Assembly (NCBI GenBank): GCA_024346835.1
Contig: AP024866.1
Span: 682,001 to 746,000 of the forward strand
Length of the DNA: 64,000 bases
Source: Vibrio comitans
Lineage (GTDB): Bacteria > Pseudomonadota > Gammaproteobacteria > Enterobacterales > Vibrionaceae
Reading direction: 5' to 3'
Shown here in pieces: positions 8,214-17,905 of this stretch. Both the position numbers and the translations under genes were made by a program. Position 1 is the first letter of the stretch, and each line of letters starts with the position of its first letter. A model generated the notes under the pieces. It made no database searches, was not told the origin of the DNA, and saw only the letters and a program-made list of their open reading frames with translations.

Positions 8214-9575
8214 TTAATCTGAGGTTTGTACCCTATAGCAAGGGGTATATTCCGAGCCAGGGAGTTTCATCCGCTGCTGCGTAACAAAATCCCCCAATAG
8301 GGTGTCCATTTTCTTCATCAGCTCCTTATCACCATCAATGATGAAAGGGCCTTTTTCTTCGATCTCTTGAATCCCCTCAGCCTTCACATTGCCAGCTACT
8401 ACTCCAGAGAAGGCTCTGCGTAGGTTCGCGGCGAGAATTTCCGGTGGCTGATCCATGTGTAGATCTAGGTTGTGCATATTTTCATGGTTCGGATCAAACG
8501 GCATCTGGAATTCAGGCTCAATATGCAAAGACCAGTTATAGCTGTAGGCGTCTTCATTCTCTTTGCGGTGCTGTCGGACATCAGGCATTGCCTCTTTGAC
8601 AATACGAGCAGCCTTTGCTGGGTCGTCGATGACAATTTGATAGTACTTCTGCGCTTCTTCGCCAAGGGTATCGCGAATGAAGTTATCGATAGAGCGGAAG
8701 TAAGCCTCACTTTCTTTTGGTCCAGTTAACACAATAGGCAACGGCTGATCTTGGTTTTTAGGATGCATCATAATACCCAGCACATACAGCAACTCTTCTG
8801 CCGTACCAGGACCGCCTGGGAAAATGACAATACCGTGCGCGATACGAACAAAGGCCTCAAGGCGTTTTTCGATATCAGGCATGATGATCAGCTCATTCAC
8901 AATAGGATTCGGTGGCTCTGCTGCAATGATAGAGGGTTCGGTTAGGCCAATGTAGCGCGTCTGCTTATGCCTTTGCTTTGCGTGGCCAATGGCAGCGCCT
9001 TTCATTGGTCCTTCCATCGCGCCCGGCCCACAACCGGTGCAAATGTTCAGCTCGCGAAGTCCTAGTTCGTGTCCCACAAGGCGAGTGTATTGATACTCTG
9101 TTTCGTTAATAGAGTGGCCACCCCAGCACACCACAAGATTTGGTTCGATGCCTGGAATCAATACCTTAGCGTTACGTAGGATGCCAAAGACTAGGTTGGT
9201 AACGTGCACAGAATTGTCTAAATTTAGTTTTTCGTTTTGTGCCATATACATATGAACAAACACGATATCCCTAAGCACAGCAAAGAGGTGTTCTTGAATA
9301 CCTTTAATGATAGTGCCGTCAACAAAGGCATGCTCAGGGGCATTACTCAGCTCAAGTTTGATGCCACGCTCTCGCCTTAGAACATTCACATCAAATGACT
9401 TGTATTGTTCGAGAAGCTTCTTGCTGTCGTCAGTGTGACTGCCAGAGTTGAGCACCGCTAGAGTGCAGTTCCGATAAAGGTTGTAGATATCACTTGAGGC
9501 GGTCTTCTTGAGACGTTCAACTTCAAGTTGAGAGAGGAGATCCATGCTACCTGCAGGATTGATTGTCGTAATCAT
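8214..9575 (-). CDS. ppnN: Nucleotide 5'-monophosphate nucleosidase PpnN (YgdH)
   Basis: Cleaves pyrimidine and purine nucleoside monophosphates to base plus ribose 5-phosphate. The E. coli enzyme is activated by (p)ppGpp and adjusts purine pools. It has 453 residues, the family length. The LOG-type signature [19 protein letters not shown] sits near 250-268. [16 protein letters not shown] (about 180-195) is the other nucleotide-binding segment. The flanking N- and C-terminal domains typical of PpnN are present. The start ATG at 9575 is preceded by AAGGAGCA, a good ribosome-binding site. The 5' leader is notably structured (see 9592-9650). Confidence 0.95.
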   Translation of the reverse strand: MITTINPAGSMDLLSQLEVERLKKTASSDIYNLYRNCTLAVLNSGSHTDDSKKLLEQYKSFDVNVLRRERGIKLELSNAPEHAFVDGTIIKGIQEHLFAVLRDIVFVHMYMAQNEKLNLDNSVHVTNLVFGILRNAKVLIPGIEPNLVVCWGGHSINETEYQYTRLVGHELGLRELNICTGCGPGAMEGPMKGAAIGHAKQRHKQTRYIGLTEPSIIAAEPPNPIVNELIIMPDIEKRLEAFVRIAHGIVIFPGGPGTAEELLYVLGIMMHPKNQDQPLPIVLTGPKESEAYFRSIDNFIRDTLGEEAQKYYQIVIDDPAKAARIVKEAMPDVRQHRKENEDAYSYNWSLHIEPEFQMPFDPNHENMHNLDLHMDQPPEILAANLRRAFSGVVAGNVKAEGIQEIEEKGPFIIDGDKELMKKMDTLLGDFVTQQRMKLPGSEYTPCYRVQTSD

Positions 9576-9591
9576 AACTGCTCCTTATTAG

Positions 9592-9657
9592 TGACACTAA
9601 GCTCTGAGAAATGAGAGGAGCTCAGTGGTGGGCTGTAGATTAAGCCCACAATTTATA
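9592..9657 (-). promoter_or_regulatory. ppnN -10 element and structured 5' leader
   Basis: Reading the minus strand, a TATAAA -10 (9652-9657) would start transcription near 9645. Two hairpins follow: GGGCT with AGCCC directly at the predicted 5' end (about 9628-9648), then CACTGAGCTC pairing with GAGCTTAGTG (one G-U, 10 bp; about 9592-9626). The second stem ends a few bases upstream of the ribosome-binding site. The -35 is weak. The structure is seen; a regulatory role is inference. Confidence 0.45.
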
Positions 9658-9773
9658 CGCAGTGAAACGGACATTAATGTAATGAACCGCATGTTCGGTC
9701 TAACCTTAACATTAGATGCCAGACTAACAATTGCAATAAAAATTCGACTAAAATTAGTAGCTTAAAAAAATCG

Positions 9774-12086
9774 TCAGGTTAAATCCTGAGCATCTTCTTG
9801 TTTGGGCAACTGCTCTAAAGCTTGAGTTAACGTCTCTTCATGGCATGACGAATGGACTTTTATCAAGCCGTTTCGGATAGCGTTTAAGATAGAACGACGC
9901 ATATCATCTTGAGCAAAGCAAGCGGCTGGTGCCAACGGGATAGCGGTAAATGACACCCACTGGCTTACCTGTTCAAGCTGTACCACTGTGTCGCATATGT
10001 CAGAAGCTAATAACAGAAGATCTATGAGGTCTTCGTCATTAATGGCGGTATAGGCTCGAGGTAAGAATGGATAATCGGCAATGCTGACACCAAACGTGCG
10101 ATTGACCTCATATTGGGTTTCAAAGCTATCAATGACCTCTTGGAACTGACTAAACAGAAGCTCTGGCTGATGCAATTTTTCTGGATTAGGTTCGATATAC
10201 AAGAACGAACTGTCTGATAAGTGATACAGACGGGTTCCTTCTTTAAGGTGATTTCTGATGTGATTACCAAAGGCTTTCTCTGTTGAACGTCCTGCTTTAT
10301 AGCCATGTTTCGCATAGATATCGAAGATCATAGGTACGTTAATCAAGGCGAACTTCAAACGATCGTTTAGAGGCTCATCAATGAGTTGCCCAAATCGCCA
10401 TTGCTCGTAGTTGGTCACAGACTTATTGAGAGAGGTAGGCAGTTTTCTACTTAACATCCTCATGTTTCTGAGACCTGAGCGAGGGTGTGTGTAAAGCTCC
10501 TGATTAAGCTCAGCAATGATCTTGTGTTTGCGCCCTAGACGGCGTGAATTTAGTACGACCAAGAAGAACAATATCGTACTACTCACACCTAGTACTAAGG
10601 TTAATGTTTTCGACTTATCGTAATCGACACTCAGATCGCTCAGCTCATCAACTTGGTCCTTGTAATGTAAGGACTGCTCAATAGAAGAAACTTGGTTGAG
10701 GAATGTTCGGCTGATCAGCTCATCTTTCTGTTCTAGGTTGATTGCAGTCAGTCTGTTGTATTCTTCAAGGTAAGTCAGCGAATCTTTGTCTTTGTCGACG
10801 GACTTAGTCACACGATGTAGTAGAGACAAGGCTTCTAACTGAATAGCCTGATCACCCATCTTTTGTGCTTGTTCTAGCGCTTCTTTACCTAGCTTTTCAG
10901 CTTGCTTGGGATCGTTTTGCAGGAAGTCTAGCTTTGCGGTTAGCAGGGTCGACTTCACTCTTTGTGCTTTGATATCGGTATAGTCGAGTAACTCGGTGGC
11001 TCGGTTTAGGTAACGCTCCGCCAAAGTGAAATTAAACAGGTTTAGATAGGTTTCTGTCAGCTTAAGTCTCAAATCGATAATGCTTTCCAGATCCTTCTCT
11101 GCCAGTTCTTGGTCTAGTACATTAAAGTAGTGAACCAGCGCTAAGTTGTAACGACCTTGAATAAAATAGACATCTGCGAGTTTACGCAAAACGGTCGCAA
11201 ACAGAGGCGATTGGTCATAGTTTCCGTAATAGCTTGCGGCTTGAGATAAGTGCTCTTGGGCTTTTGCGTAAATTTGGCGCTCAAAATAGAGATCGGCCAG
11301 AAGGTGATTGGCTCGTGCGATATACTGAGCGTTGTCCTTACCAATCGCCACCCAGTAGCTTTCAATTAATTCTTTCAATGCTGAATTTAATCGATGGACT
11401 TCTAGGTAGTGCTGACCCAGTTGAAGGCTTGCTTCGAGGCCTTGCTGATAGCTAGGAAGTTCCTTGGCGTAGTTTTTTGCGCGAAGGAAGCTTTTCTCTG
11501 CTTTTTCGTTTTCTCCAATATCTGAATAGACCTTGGCATGCACTAAGCTCAGTTCGTACTCAAGTCTATCCTTGGTTAAGCCTTCAATATGCGAAGACCG
11601 CATCATTTCTTCAATTTCTGCAAGAGGAGCTTCTACTTTACGAAGGTCCTCGGTCATTCTCCATAACAAGCTGGTTTTTAACACGCGAGACTCAATCTCT
11701 CGCACGATCAAGTGATTGGCGACAGAGATTGAGATACTTTGCTCTAGGCTAGACAGTGATGAACGGTAATTGCCAAGAATATAATCAGCGATGCCGATGG
11801 TCTGATATGCGTGAATTTGGTTGGTTGCCTTTGCAATCGGCGTCATCTTACGTTTGACGGCATTGGTTGAGAAATCTTCCTCGTTTCTCAGATTGCCTTG
11901 ATTATTAAGATAAACCTTGGCCTTGTTCTTGGATTGTAAAGGCGTAACGTGAACTAATCGTCTGGCGTCAATTAGGTCCTTTGTCAGGCTACTGGATGCC
12001 TCACTCGCCATCGTCGGCAGTGAAAAAACAATCGCCAACAAAGTAAGTAGGGGTAAGGTGGATAACCTAAACAAAGAACCCATCAT
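9774..12086 (-). CDS. TPR-repeat membrane protein with degenerate GGDEF domain
   Basis: 770 residues. A signal sequence (about 1-27, ending near TMASEA) precedes a long periplasmic helical region of tetratricopeptide-like repeats to about residue 440, for example AYQTIGIADYILGNYRSSLS and ALVHYFNVLDQELAEKDLES. A membrane helix follows (TLTLVLGVSSTILFFLVVLN, about 492-511), then a cytoplasmic GGDEF-fold domain. At the active-site loop it reads HLSDSSFLYIEP where a diguanylate cyclase has GGDEF, so catalysis is unlikely. V. cholerae carries a GGDEF-family protein next to queF (VC0900), probably an orthologue. It starts directly after the queF stop with no spacer, so the two are probably translationally coupled. 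Ligand and partner are unknown. Confidence 0.8.
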   Translation of the reverse strand: MMGSLFRLSTLPLLTLLAIVFSLPTMASEASSSLTKDLIDARRLVHVTPLQSKNKAKVYLNNQGNLRNEEDFSTNAVKRKMTPIAKATNQIHAYQTIGIADYILGNYRSSLSSLEQSISISVANHLIVREIESRVLKTSLLWRMTEDLRKVEAPLAEIEEMMRSSHIEGLTKDRLEYELSLVHAKVYSDIGENEKAEKSFLRAKNYAKELPSYQQGLEASLQLGQHYLEVHRLNSALKELIESYWVAIGKDNAQYIARANHLLADLYFERQIYAKAQEHLSQAASYYGNYDQSPLFATVLRKLADVYFIQGRYNLALVHYFNVLDQELAEKDLESIIDLRLKLTETYLNLFNFTLAERYLNRATELLDYTDIKAQRVKSTLLTAKLDFLQNDPKQAEKLGKEALEQAQKMGDQAIQLEALSLLHRVTKSVDKDKDSLTYLEEYNRLTAINLEQKDELISRTFLNQVSSIEQSLHYKDQVDELSDLSVDYDKSKTLTLVLGVSSTILFFLVVLNSRRLGRKHKIIAELNQELYTHPRSGLRNMRMLSRKLPTSLNKSVTNYEQWRFGQLIDEPLNDRLKFALINVPMIFDIYAKHGYKAGRSTEKAFGNHIRNHLKEGTRLYHLSDSSFLYIEPNPEKLHQPELLFSQFQEVIDSFETQYEVNRTFGVSIADYPFLPRAYTAINDEDLIDLLLLASDICDTVVQLEQVSQWVSFTAIPLAPAACFAQDDMRRSILNAIRNGLIKVHSSCHEETLTQALEQLPKQEDAQDLT

Positions 12087-12941
12087 TTATTGTCTCGCTA
12101 AACGCAAAGTACTGTCTGGAGCACTCGATTCACTGTTTAAACTAGTGCGATATGGATTGATATCGAGACCACCACGGCGCGTGTATCGAGCATAAACCGA
12201 CAAAGATTGTGGCTTACAGAACAGCATGATATCTGTGAATATTCTCTCCACACACTGTTCGTGAAACTCGTTGTGCTCTCTAAATGAAACTAGGTAGCGC
12301 AGTAAAGCCTCTTGGTTAATTTTCTTACCGCTGTATCGAATCTCAACACTTCCCCAGTCTGGTTGATTGGTAATTAAGCAGTTAGATTTCAGAAGATGGC
12401 TATGCAATACCTCATCTACAGACTTTTCAGAGACACTTCCCTTGAGGTAATCAGTGCTGAATTCATACTCTGTAATTGAGATGTCTTGCTCGTCAATGCA
12501 AGTGCCTTGCATGTCGACAATAGGCTGTTGATTAAAGTCTTGAACTCGACTCAAAGTCACCGAAACCTTGCCTCCCGCGCAAGCGGATAAATCTATAGCC
12601 AATTGTTCTTGAACCTCATCCCAATTGCTAAATTTCGTTTGATTATAGCTGTTTAGGTATAACTTAAAGGACTTGGATTCAATTAAGTTTGGGGAACTAG
12701 CGGGTATTGAAACCTCACCAACGGCCACTTGTGGCAACCCATTGGCATTAAGCCAAGACAACTCGTACAACGTCCAAATATCTTGCCCTTTAAACGGCAA
12801 TGCATCGCCAAGCTCCAGGTCATCTCGGTTGAGGCTTCTTGGTACTGCCTGCAATAACTTTGGGTCATAGAGAGAAGCGTATTGCGTTTTTTGCCCAAGG
12901 GTTAGTCCGGCAAGCTCTTTTGCGTCTGAATATTTGCTCAT
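12087..12941 (-). CDS. queF: NADPH-dependent 7-cyano-7-deazaguanine reductase QueF
   Basis: Reduces preQ0 to preQ1 in queuosine biosynthesis. It has 284 residues, the long (YqcD-type) form with duplicated T-fold. Catalytic Cys188 lies in [20 protein letters not shown] with the partner Asp195. The NADPH-binding type motif [15 protein letters not shown] (88-102) is in the first half, as usual for the long form. It is divergent from syd, a pairing also seen in E. coli. The downstream gene follows without a gap. Confidence 0.97.
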   Translation of the reverse strand: MSKYSDAKELAGLTLGQKTQYASLYDPKLLQAVPRSLNRDDLELGDALPFKGQDIWTLYELSWLNANGLPQVAVGEVSIPASSPNLIESKSFKLYLNSYNQTKFSNWDEVQEQLAIDLSACAGGKVSVTLSRVQDFNQQPIVDMQGTCIDEQDISITEYEFSTDYLKGSVSEKSVDEVLHSHLLKSNCLITNQPDWGSVEIRYSGKKINQEALLRYLVSFREHNEFHEQCVERIFTDIMLFCKPQSLSVYARYTRRGGLDINPYRTSLNSESSAPDSTLRLARQ

Positions 12942-13027
12942 TTTACACTGCGTTATAGAGTAGAATGTTAGGAATTTTACTGAATAGATACTTCGATGTC
13001 ATCAACGGAACGCCTGTAGGGTTATTT

Positions 13028-13573
13028 ATGTCCAATTCAATCGCCAACGCGCTTAACTCAATTCATCAGCAGTACCTCGAAACCTTTGAGCAAGAGTACG
13101 GCACACTGCCAACCAGTTCAGAGCTGGTGGGCGTTGCCTCGCCATGTATTCAAGACAGCAAATCAGGAGAGGTATATTGGAAGCCGCTTCAACGTGAAGA
13201 ACATGCCGACTTTACCAATGTCGAGCAAGGTATTGAGCTGTTGCTGCATTCTGATATTAAAGAGTTCTATGGCAGTCACTATAGTGCTGACTTGACGATG
13301 AGTTGGAAAGGTAAGCCTCTTACTCTGTTGCAAGTATGGAGTGATGAAGACTTTGTGCGCCTGCAAGAAAACATACTTGGCCACTTGGTAACGCAGCGCC
13401 GCTTAAAGCTTAAGCCAACGGTGTTTATTGCTGCCATTGATTCAGATCTTGATGTTATCTCTGTATGCAACATTAGTGGCAATGTTGTGCTGGAATCTCT
13501 AGGTACCAACAAGCGCGAAGTGCTTGCAGAAAGCCTATTAGAGTTCTTAGAGCAATTGGATGTAGAGGTCTAG
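13028..13573 (+). CDS. syd: SecY-interacting protein Syd
   Basis: Peripheral inner-membrane protein that binds SecY and is thought to test or disassemble faulty SecYEG complexes. The start at 13028 (MSNSIANALN) gives 181 residues, equal to E. coli Syd. An upstream in-frame ATG at 12965 would add 21 residues lying in the queF/syd promoter gap and is rejected. Conserved segments include LVGVASPCI and YWKPLQRE near 35-58, and an acidic region around GIELLLHSDIKEFYGSHYS. The next gene starts one base after its stop. Confidence 0.93.
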   Translation: MSNSIANALNSIHQQYLETFEQEYGTLPTSSELVGVASPCIQDSKSGEVYWKPLQREEHADFTNVEQGIELLLHSDIKEFYGSHYSADLTMSWKGKPLTLLQVWSDEDFVRLQENILGHLVTQRRLKLKPTVFIAAIDSDLDVISVCNISGNVVLESLGTNKREVLAESLLEFLEQLDVEV

Positions 13574-13574
13574 C

Positions 13575-14351
13575 ATGTTTGTCTGTGAATTACAGTTCGA
13601 ATGCTTTGACAACACTACATTCACCGCCGTTGAGAAGTCCATTAATGGCTTGATGGAGGCGCTACGTTTTAATGGTCAGGTCTTAGGTAGAGAATTCCCT
13701 CTCGCCATTGATGGTGCAACGTTTAATTTGCGTTGTGTATGCCCAGAAAAAGACAGCTTACATCCCAAAAATCATTCCGACTTTGTGCGCTTTTCGATGA
13801 CAAAGCTATCTGAGGCGGGGTTACTTACACCTAAACTGAGAGTGTTGGGACAGGATCTTAATTCAGAAGAAACCTGTACAGAAGAGGCTCCTAGTTGGCA
13901 GATTCTTTATACGACCTATGTCCATACATGCTCGCCTCTGAGAAGTGGTGATTCATTCATGCCCATTCCTTTGTATCGTAATCCACCCACACTTAACGGT
14001 GACCATAAATCCATTATTAAGTGGCAAACAGAGTGGCAGGCGTGTGATGAACTGCAGATGGCGGGTGGGTGTAAGGCGGAACATGCTGCGTTACGTGAAT
14101 TAAACTCGGTCGACAGTGACATTTACCGTCGTGGTTGGGATTTGCGTGGGCGTATTGAGTACATTACCAAGATACCGACCTACTATTATTTGTATCAAGT
14201 AGGAGGCGAGAGCCTAAAGCAAGAACAGCAACGCACATGCCCTAAGTGTGGTGGTGAGTGGTTATTAGATGAACCTCTGCATGACATGTTCCATTTCAAA
14301 TGCGACTCATGTCGATTGTTGTCAAATATCTCTTGGGATCACTTGAAGTAA
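13575..14351 (+). CDS. Zn-ribbon protein, DUF2310 family
   Basis: 258 residues of a conserved gammaproteobacterial family annotated as Zn-ribbon-containing and possibly nucleic-acid binding; its function is not established. The C-terminus has a zinc ribbon: CPKCGGEW (about 228-235) and CDSC about 17 residues later, giving four cysteines. The rest is a globular domain without recognisable catalytic motifs. The start codon is one base after the syd stop, so the two genes are almost certainly cotranscribed. Any link to Syd or secretion is guesswork. Confidence 0.75.
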   Translation: MFVCELQFECFDNTTFTAVEKSINGLMEALRFNGQVLGREFPLAIDGATFNLRCVCPEKDSLHPKNHSDFVRFSMTKLSEAGLLTPKLRVLGQDLNSEETCTEEAPSWQILYTTYVHTCSPLRSGDSFMPIPLYRNPPTLNGDHKSIIKWQTEWQACDELQMAGGCKAEHAALRELNSVDSDIYRRGWDLRGRIEYITKIPTYYYLYQVGGESLKQEQQRTCPKCGGEWLLDEPLHDMFHFKCDSCRLLSNISWDHLK

Positions 14352-14396
14352 AGCGCTTTTAAGTTGTGAACCTAAATTTAATCCTTTGGAAAAAGA

Positions 14397-15131
14397 ATGA
14401 TTTCTAAAAACCAATTAAAACTTATTCGTGCCCTAGGCCAAAAGAAGCAGCGCAAGGCACATGGCTTGTTTCTGGTTCAGGGGGAGAAAAATGTCCTTGA
14501 ATTAAGTAACAGCCAACTCACCGTTAAGAGTGTTTTTGCAACCGCTGATTTCTTGTCAGAAAATAGCCAGTCACTACAAGGCTTTGAGTGCGTTGAAGCG
14601 ACGCTTGACGAACTGACTAAAGCCAGCACCTTGGTCAGCAACAACGCTGCCATTGCGATCGTTGAGATCCCTGCAGTGGATGTGCCAAAGGCAGAGGGGC
14701 TGATGATTGCTCTAGATGGCGTATCAGACCCTGGTAATCTAGGTACGATTATTCGCGTAGCAGATTGGTACGGCATCAAGCATATTATTGCGAGTATGGA
14801 TTGCGCCGATCCTTATAACCCTAAGACGATCAGTGCGACCATGGGAAGCTTTGGGCGAGTTTTCGTTAGCCAGTTAGATCTACCTAGTTACCTAGAACAA
14901 GCCGATTTGCCAGTATTTGGTGCATTTCTAGAAGGGGAGAGCGTTCACAAGAAAGCTTTTTCTGCGGAAGGTATCTTGCTAATGGGCAGTGAGTCTCACG
15001 GTGTTCGCGAACAAGCAGCAAAGTTTGTGACCGACAAGGTAACCATTCCTGCTTTTGGTGGTGCGGAGTCGCTAAATGTTGCGATGGCGACAGGTATCAT
15101 CTTAGATAACCTTCGCCGTCAGCATAGCTAG
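14397..15131 (+). CDS. TrmH/SpoU-family RNA methyltransferase
   Basis: SAM-dependent 2'-O-ribose methyltransferase of the knotted SPOUT class, 244 residues. Motif 1 is NLGTIIRVADWYG (about 117-129), motif 2 ILLMGSESHGV (about 190-200) and motif 3 SLNVAMATGIIL (about 223-234). The N-terminal part (LIRALGQKKQRKAHGLFLVQGEK) is the substrate-binding L30e-like domain found in rRNA-modifying members. The target nucleotide cannot be told from sequence, so no symbol is given. It follows the Zn-ribbon gene by 45 bp. Confidence 0.9.
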   Translation: MISKNQLKLIRALGQKKQRKAHGLFLVQGEKNVLELSNSQLTVKSVFATADFLSENSQSLQGFECVEATLDELTKASTLVSNNAAIAIVEIPAVDVPKAEGLMIALDGVSDPGNLGTIIRVADWYGIKHIIASMDCADPYNPKTISATMGSFGRVFVSQLDLPSYLEQADLPVFGAFLEGESVHKKAFSAEGILLMGSESHGVREQAAKFVTDKVTIPAFGGAESLNVAMATGIILDNLRRQHS

Positions 15132-15158
15132 TCTACATAGCTAAATAGTAAAGTGAGA

Positions 15159-15482
15159 TTATCTCTTTAGCATATCCAGTTTGTTAGGCACGCCATTCCA
15201 TTTCTCTGCATCCGGCAGGGCGGGCTTAACTTCTGTGATATTTGGCCATTCTTCAGCGAGTTCTTCATTCAGTTGAATAAAGACTTCTTGGTCGGGAGCC
15301 AGCTCCTCTTCCTGAAAGATGGCTGCAGCATCACACTCTGGCACACAAAGGCCACAATCAATGCAGTCAATTGGGCTTATCACCATAAAGTTAGGCCCTT
15401 CATAAAATGCGTCCGCAGGGCATACCGCCACACAATCGGTGTATTTACATTTTATACAGTTATCGGTTACGACAAATGCCAT
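15159..15482 (-). CDS. fdxA: 7Fe-8S ferredoxin FdxA
   Basis: Small electron carrier with one [3Fe-4S] and one [4Fe-4S] cluster, 107 residues. The N-terminal cysteines [14 protein letters not shown] (9-22) and the second set [11 protein letters not shown] (about 40-50) match the Azotobacter FdI type. The acidic C-terminal half ([17 protein letters not shown]) is typical. It stands alone, convergent with the methyltransferase gene. Its redox partner is not evident from neighbours. Confidence 0.93.
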   Translation of the reverse strand: MAFVVTDNCIKCKYTDCVAVCPADAFYEGPNFMVISPIDCIDCGLCVPECDAAAIFQEEELAPDQEVFIQLNEELAEEWPNITEVKPALPDAEKWNGVPNKLDMLKR

Positions 15483-15652
15483 GGTGATGAACTCTCATTA
15501 GTCTATTTTCGGATGGGCGATGATACGGATACCAAGCAAAAACACAATATTTGTCCTGCAAAATGTTGAAGGGTTTGTATTTGTGATTGATATAACGTCT
15601 AGTTTAGCACTCACACTAGAAAGTAAATTGCCTAGCGATAAGGCTAATTAAT

Positions 15653-15681
15653 ATGACAGGCTTCTCAAGTTAACGTAAAAT
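15653..15681 (+). promoter_or_regulatory. Promoter of the FAD-dependent oxidoreductase gene
   Basis: ATGACA (15653-15658) and TAAAAT (15676-15681) are separated by exactly 17 bp, a good sigma-70 match. Transcription should begin near 15688, leaving a leader of about 90 nt before the chosen start. Confidence 0.55.
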
Positions 15682-15780
15682 CCCCGCCATTGTGAGCTAG
15701 TGTGAGTGAATATTCGCCGATTTATGGTTGGCTTTATTCGCATTACTCTTTGGCTAAGACACCTACTACGAGACATCGAC

Positions 15781-17397
15781 ATGATACGTTTGACCGAAAT
15801 TAAGCTTCCTTTAGATCATAAGGAAGAAGCTATTCAAGCAGCCATAGTGAAAAAACTAGGCATCACTTCTGAGGAAGTGCTTTCTTTTAATATGTTTAAA
15901 CGTGGCTACGATGCTCGTAAAAAATCAAAGATCCTGCTGATTTATACCTTAGATGTCGAAGTTGCAAACGAAGCGCAATTGCTTGAAGCGTTTGCTGACG
16001 ACCCGCACGTTCGTCAAACTCCAGACATGGAGTATAAGTTCGTTGCAAAAGCTCCTGAGAATTACACCGAACGTCCAGTTGTGGTGGGATTTGGCCCTTG
16101 TGGCTTGTTTGCAGCGCTCGTGCTGGCACAAATGGGCTTTAAACCTATCGTGGTTGAGCGAGGAAAAGAAGTTCGTGAGCGTACCAAGGACACCTTTGGC
16201 TTTTGGCGTAAGCGTAACCTAAACCCAGAATCAAACGTGCAGTTTGGTGAAGGCGGAGCAGGTACCTTTTCTGACGGTAAACTTTACAGCCAAATCAAAG
16301 ACCCTAAGTTTTATAGCCGCAAGGTGATCAACGAGTTTGTTGATGCGGGTGCACCGGCTGAAATTAAATATGTGAGTAAGCCACACATTGGTACCTTCAA
16401 GCTAGTAACCATGATCGAGAAAATGCGTGCAACGATCATCGAGCTAGGTGGTGAGATTCGATTCAGCACTCGTGTAGATGATCTGCATATGGAAGACGGT
16501 CAGTTGACAGGCTTAACGCTATCGAATGGTGAGGTGATTAAGTCTCGCCACGTCGTTTTAGCTGTGGGACATAGTGCACGCGATACCTTTGAAATGCTAC
16601 ACGAACGTGGTGTCTACATGGAGGCAAAACCCTTCTCTGTTGGCTTCCGTATCGAGCATAAGCAATCAATGATTGATGAAGCTCGTTTTGGTAAAAACGC
16701 AGGCAACCCAATTCTGGGTGCAGCAGATTACAAACTCGTTCACCACTGTAAGAATGGACGCACAGTATACAGCTTCTGTATGTGCCCTGGTGGCACAGTA
16801 GTAGCCGCAACCTCTGAAGAGGGGCGTGTAGTGACTAACGGTATGAGTCAGTATTCTCGCGCAGAGCGTAATGCCAATAGTGCTATCGTGGTGGGTATTT
16901 CGCCTGAACAAGATTACCCTGGTGATGCACTGGCAGGCATTCGCTTACAACGTGAGCTAGAGTCTGGTGCATTTAAACTCGGTGGTGAGACTTACGATGC
17001 TCCGGCGCAAAAGATTGGAGACTTCTTGAAAGGTCGCGATCCAAGTGCATTGGGTGAGGTTGAACCTTCATTTACTCCAGGCATTAAGCTAACAGATGTC
17101 TCTAAGGCGCTGCCTGCTTATGCTATTGAAGCTATTCGTGAAGCAATCCCAGCTTTTGATAAGAAGATTAAGGGCTTTGCATCGGAAGATGGTCTGCTTA
17201 CTGGTGTGGAAACTCGCACCTCTTCACCACTTTGTATCAAACGTGGTAAAGACTATCAAAGTATCAATCTAAAGGGTTTCTACCCTGCGGGTGAGGGTGC
17301 TGGCTATGCGGGTGGTATCCTGTCTGCAGGCATCGATGGTATCAAGGTGGCTGAGGCATTAGCTCTGTCGATTGTGGCTGAGTCTGAAAGCAAGTAA
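15781..17397 (+). CDS. FAD-dependent dehydrogenase, COG2509-like
   Basis: Putative NAD(P)/FAD-utilising oxidoreductase of unknown substrate. The start at 15781 (MIRLTEIKLPLDH) gives 538 residues. An upstream in-frame ATG would add 25 hydrophobic and arginine-rich residues not expected of the family. An N-terminal domain of about 95 residues precedes the FAD-binding fold GFGPCGLFAALVLAQMGFKPIVVERG (about 100-127). NVQFGEGGAGTFSDGKL follows, and the terminal FAD-contact motif is GAGYAGGILSAGIDGIKVAE. No cofactor or substrate gene adjoins it. Confidence 0.85.
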   Translation: MIRLTEIKLPLDHKEEAIQAAIVKKLGITSEEVLSFNMFKRGYDARKKSKILLIYTLDVEVANEAQLLEAFADDPHVRQTPDMEYKFVAKAPENYTERPVVVGFGPCGLFAALVLAQMGFKPIVVERGKEVRERTKDTFGFWRKRNLNPESNVQFGEGGAGTFSDGKLYSQIKDPKFYSRKVINEFVDAGAPAEIKYVSKPHIGTFKLVTMIEKMRATIIELGGEIRFSTRVDDLHMEDGQLTGLTLSNGEVIKSRHVVLAVGHSARDTFEMLHERGVYMEAKPFSVGFRIEHKQSMIDEARFGKNAGNPILGAADYKLVHHCKNGRTVYSFCMCPGGTVVAATSEEGRVVTNGMSQYSRAERNANSAIVVGISPEQDYPGDALAGIRLQRELESGAFKLGGETYDAPAQKIGDFLKGRDPSALGEVEPSFTPGIKLTDVSKALPAYAIEAIREAIPAFDKKIKGFASEDGLLTGVETRTSSPLCIKRGKDYQSINLKGFYPAGEGAGYAGGILSAGIDGIKVAEALALSIVAESESK

Positions 17398-17455
17398 CCT
17401 AATTGTGCGGTTCTGTTGCTATAGAGCAACAGGACCGTAGTATCACTTTACCGTT

Positions 17456-17905
17456 CTACTTCTTTGCGCGCGCTAAAATCCTATCTAGCGCATTGGCAAA
17501 GTCCCTTCTATCAGTCTGTGACAATGCACTTGGACCGCCAGTTTGTACGCCCGATGAGCGCATGGTGTCCATGAAGTCACGAACGTTAAGGCGAGCCTTA
17601 ATGTTTTCTTTAGTGAACAATTCCCCGCGACTGCTTAACGCCTGTCCACCCTTAGTGATCACTTCATCAGCAAGAGGGATATCAGAGGTAATTACCAAAT
17701 CGTTCGCTTCCACACGCAGCGCTATCTCATCATCTGCAATATCAAAGCCTTGGCTGACTTGCATGAAGCGAATGGTATTGCGCTTTGGCAGGGGAACAGG
17801 ATGATTAGCAACAAAGATACATTCGATTCCAGTTCTCTCTGAGGCACGCACCAAGGTTTCTCTAATGACCTTTGGACACGCATCCGCATCTACCCAAATC
17901 TTCAT
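17456..17905 (-). CDS. yaiI: UPF0178 (YaiI/DUF188) protein, PIN-like fold
   Basis: 149 residues. [16 protein letters not shown] at the N-terminus and the downstream [25 protein letters not shown] are the family signature. The conserved aspartates suggest a metal-dependent nuclease-like (PIN/NYN) fold, but activity is not established. Its ATG overlaps the stop of the upstream 97-residue gene by one base, so the two are coupled. Confidence 0.85.
   Translation of the reverse strand: MKIWVDADACPKVIRETLVRASERTGIECIFVANHPVPLPKRNTIRFMQVSQGFDIADDEIALRVEANDLVITSDIPLADEVITKGGQALSSRGELFTKENIKARLNVRDFMDTMRSSGVQTGGPSALSQTDRRDFANALDRILARAKK

Noticed and set aside
15706..15780. 25-residue extension of the FAD oxidoreductase, possibly a signal sequence
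   Set aside because: It is not expected in this cytosolic family and a better start with the conserved MIRLTEI lies at 15781. The promoter would still allow it, so it is not fully excluded.
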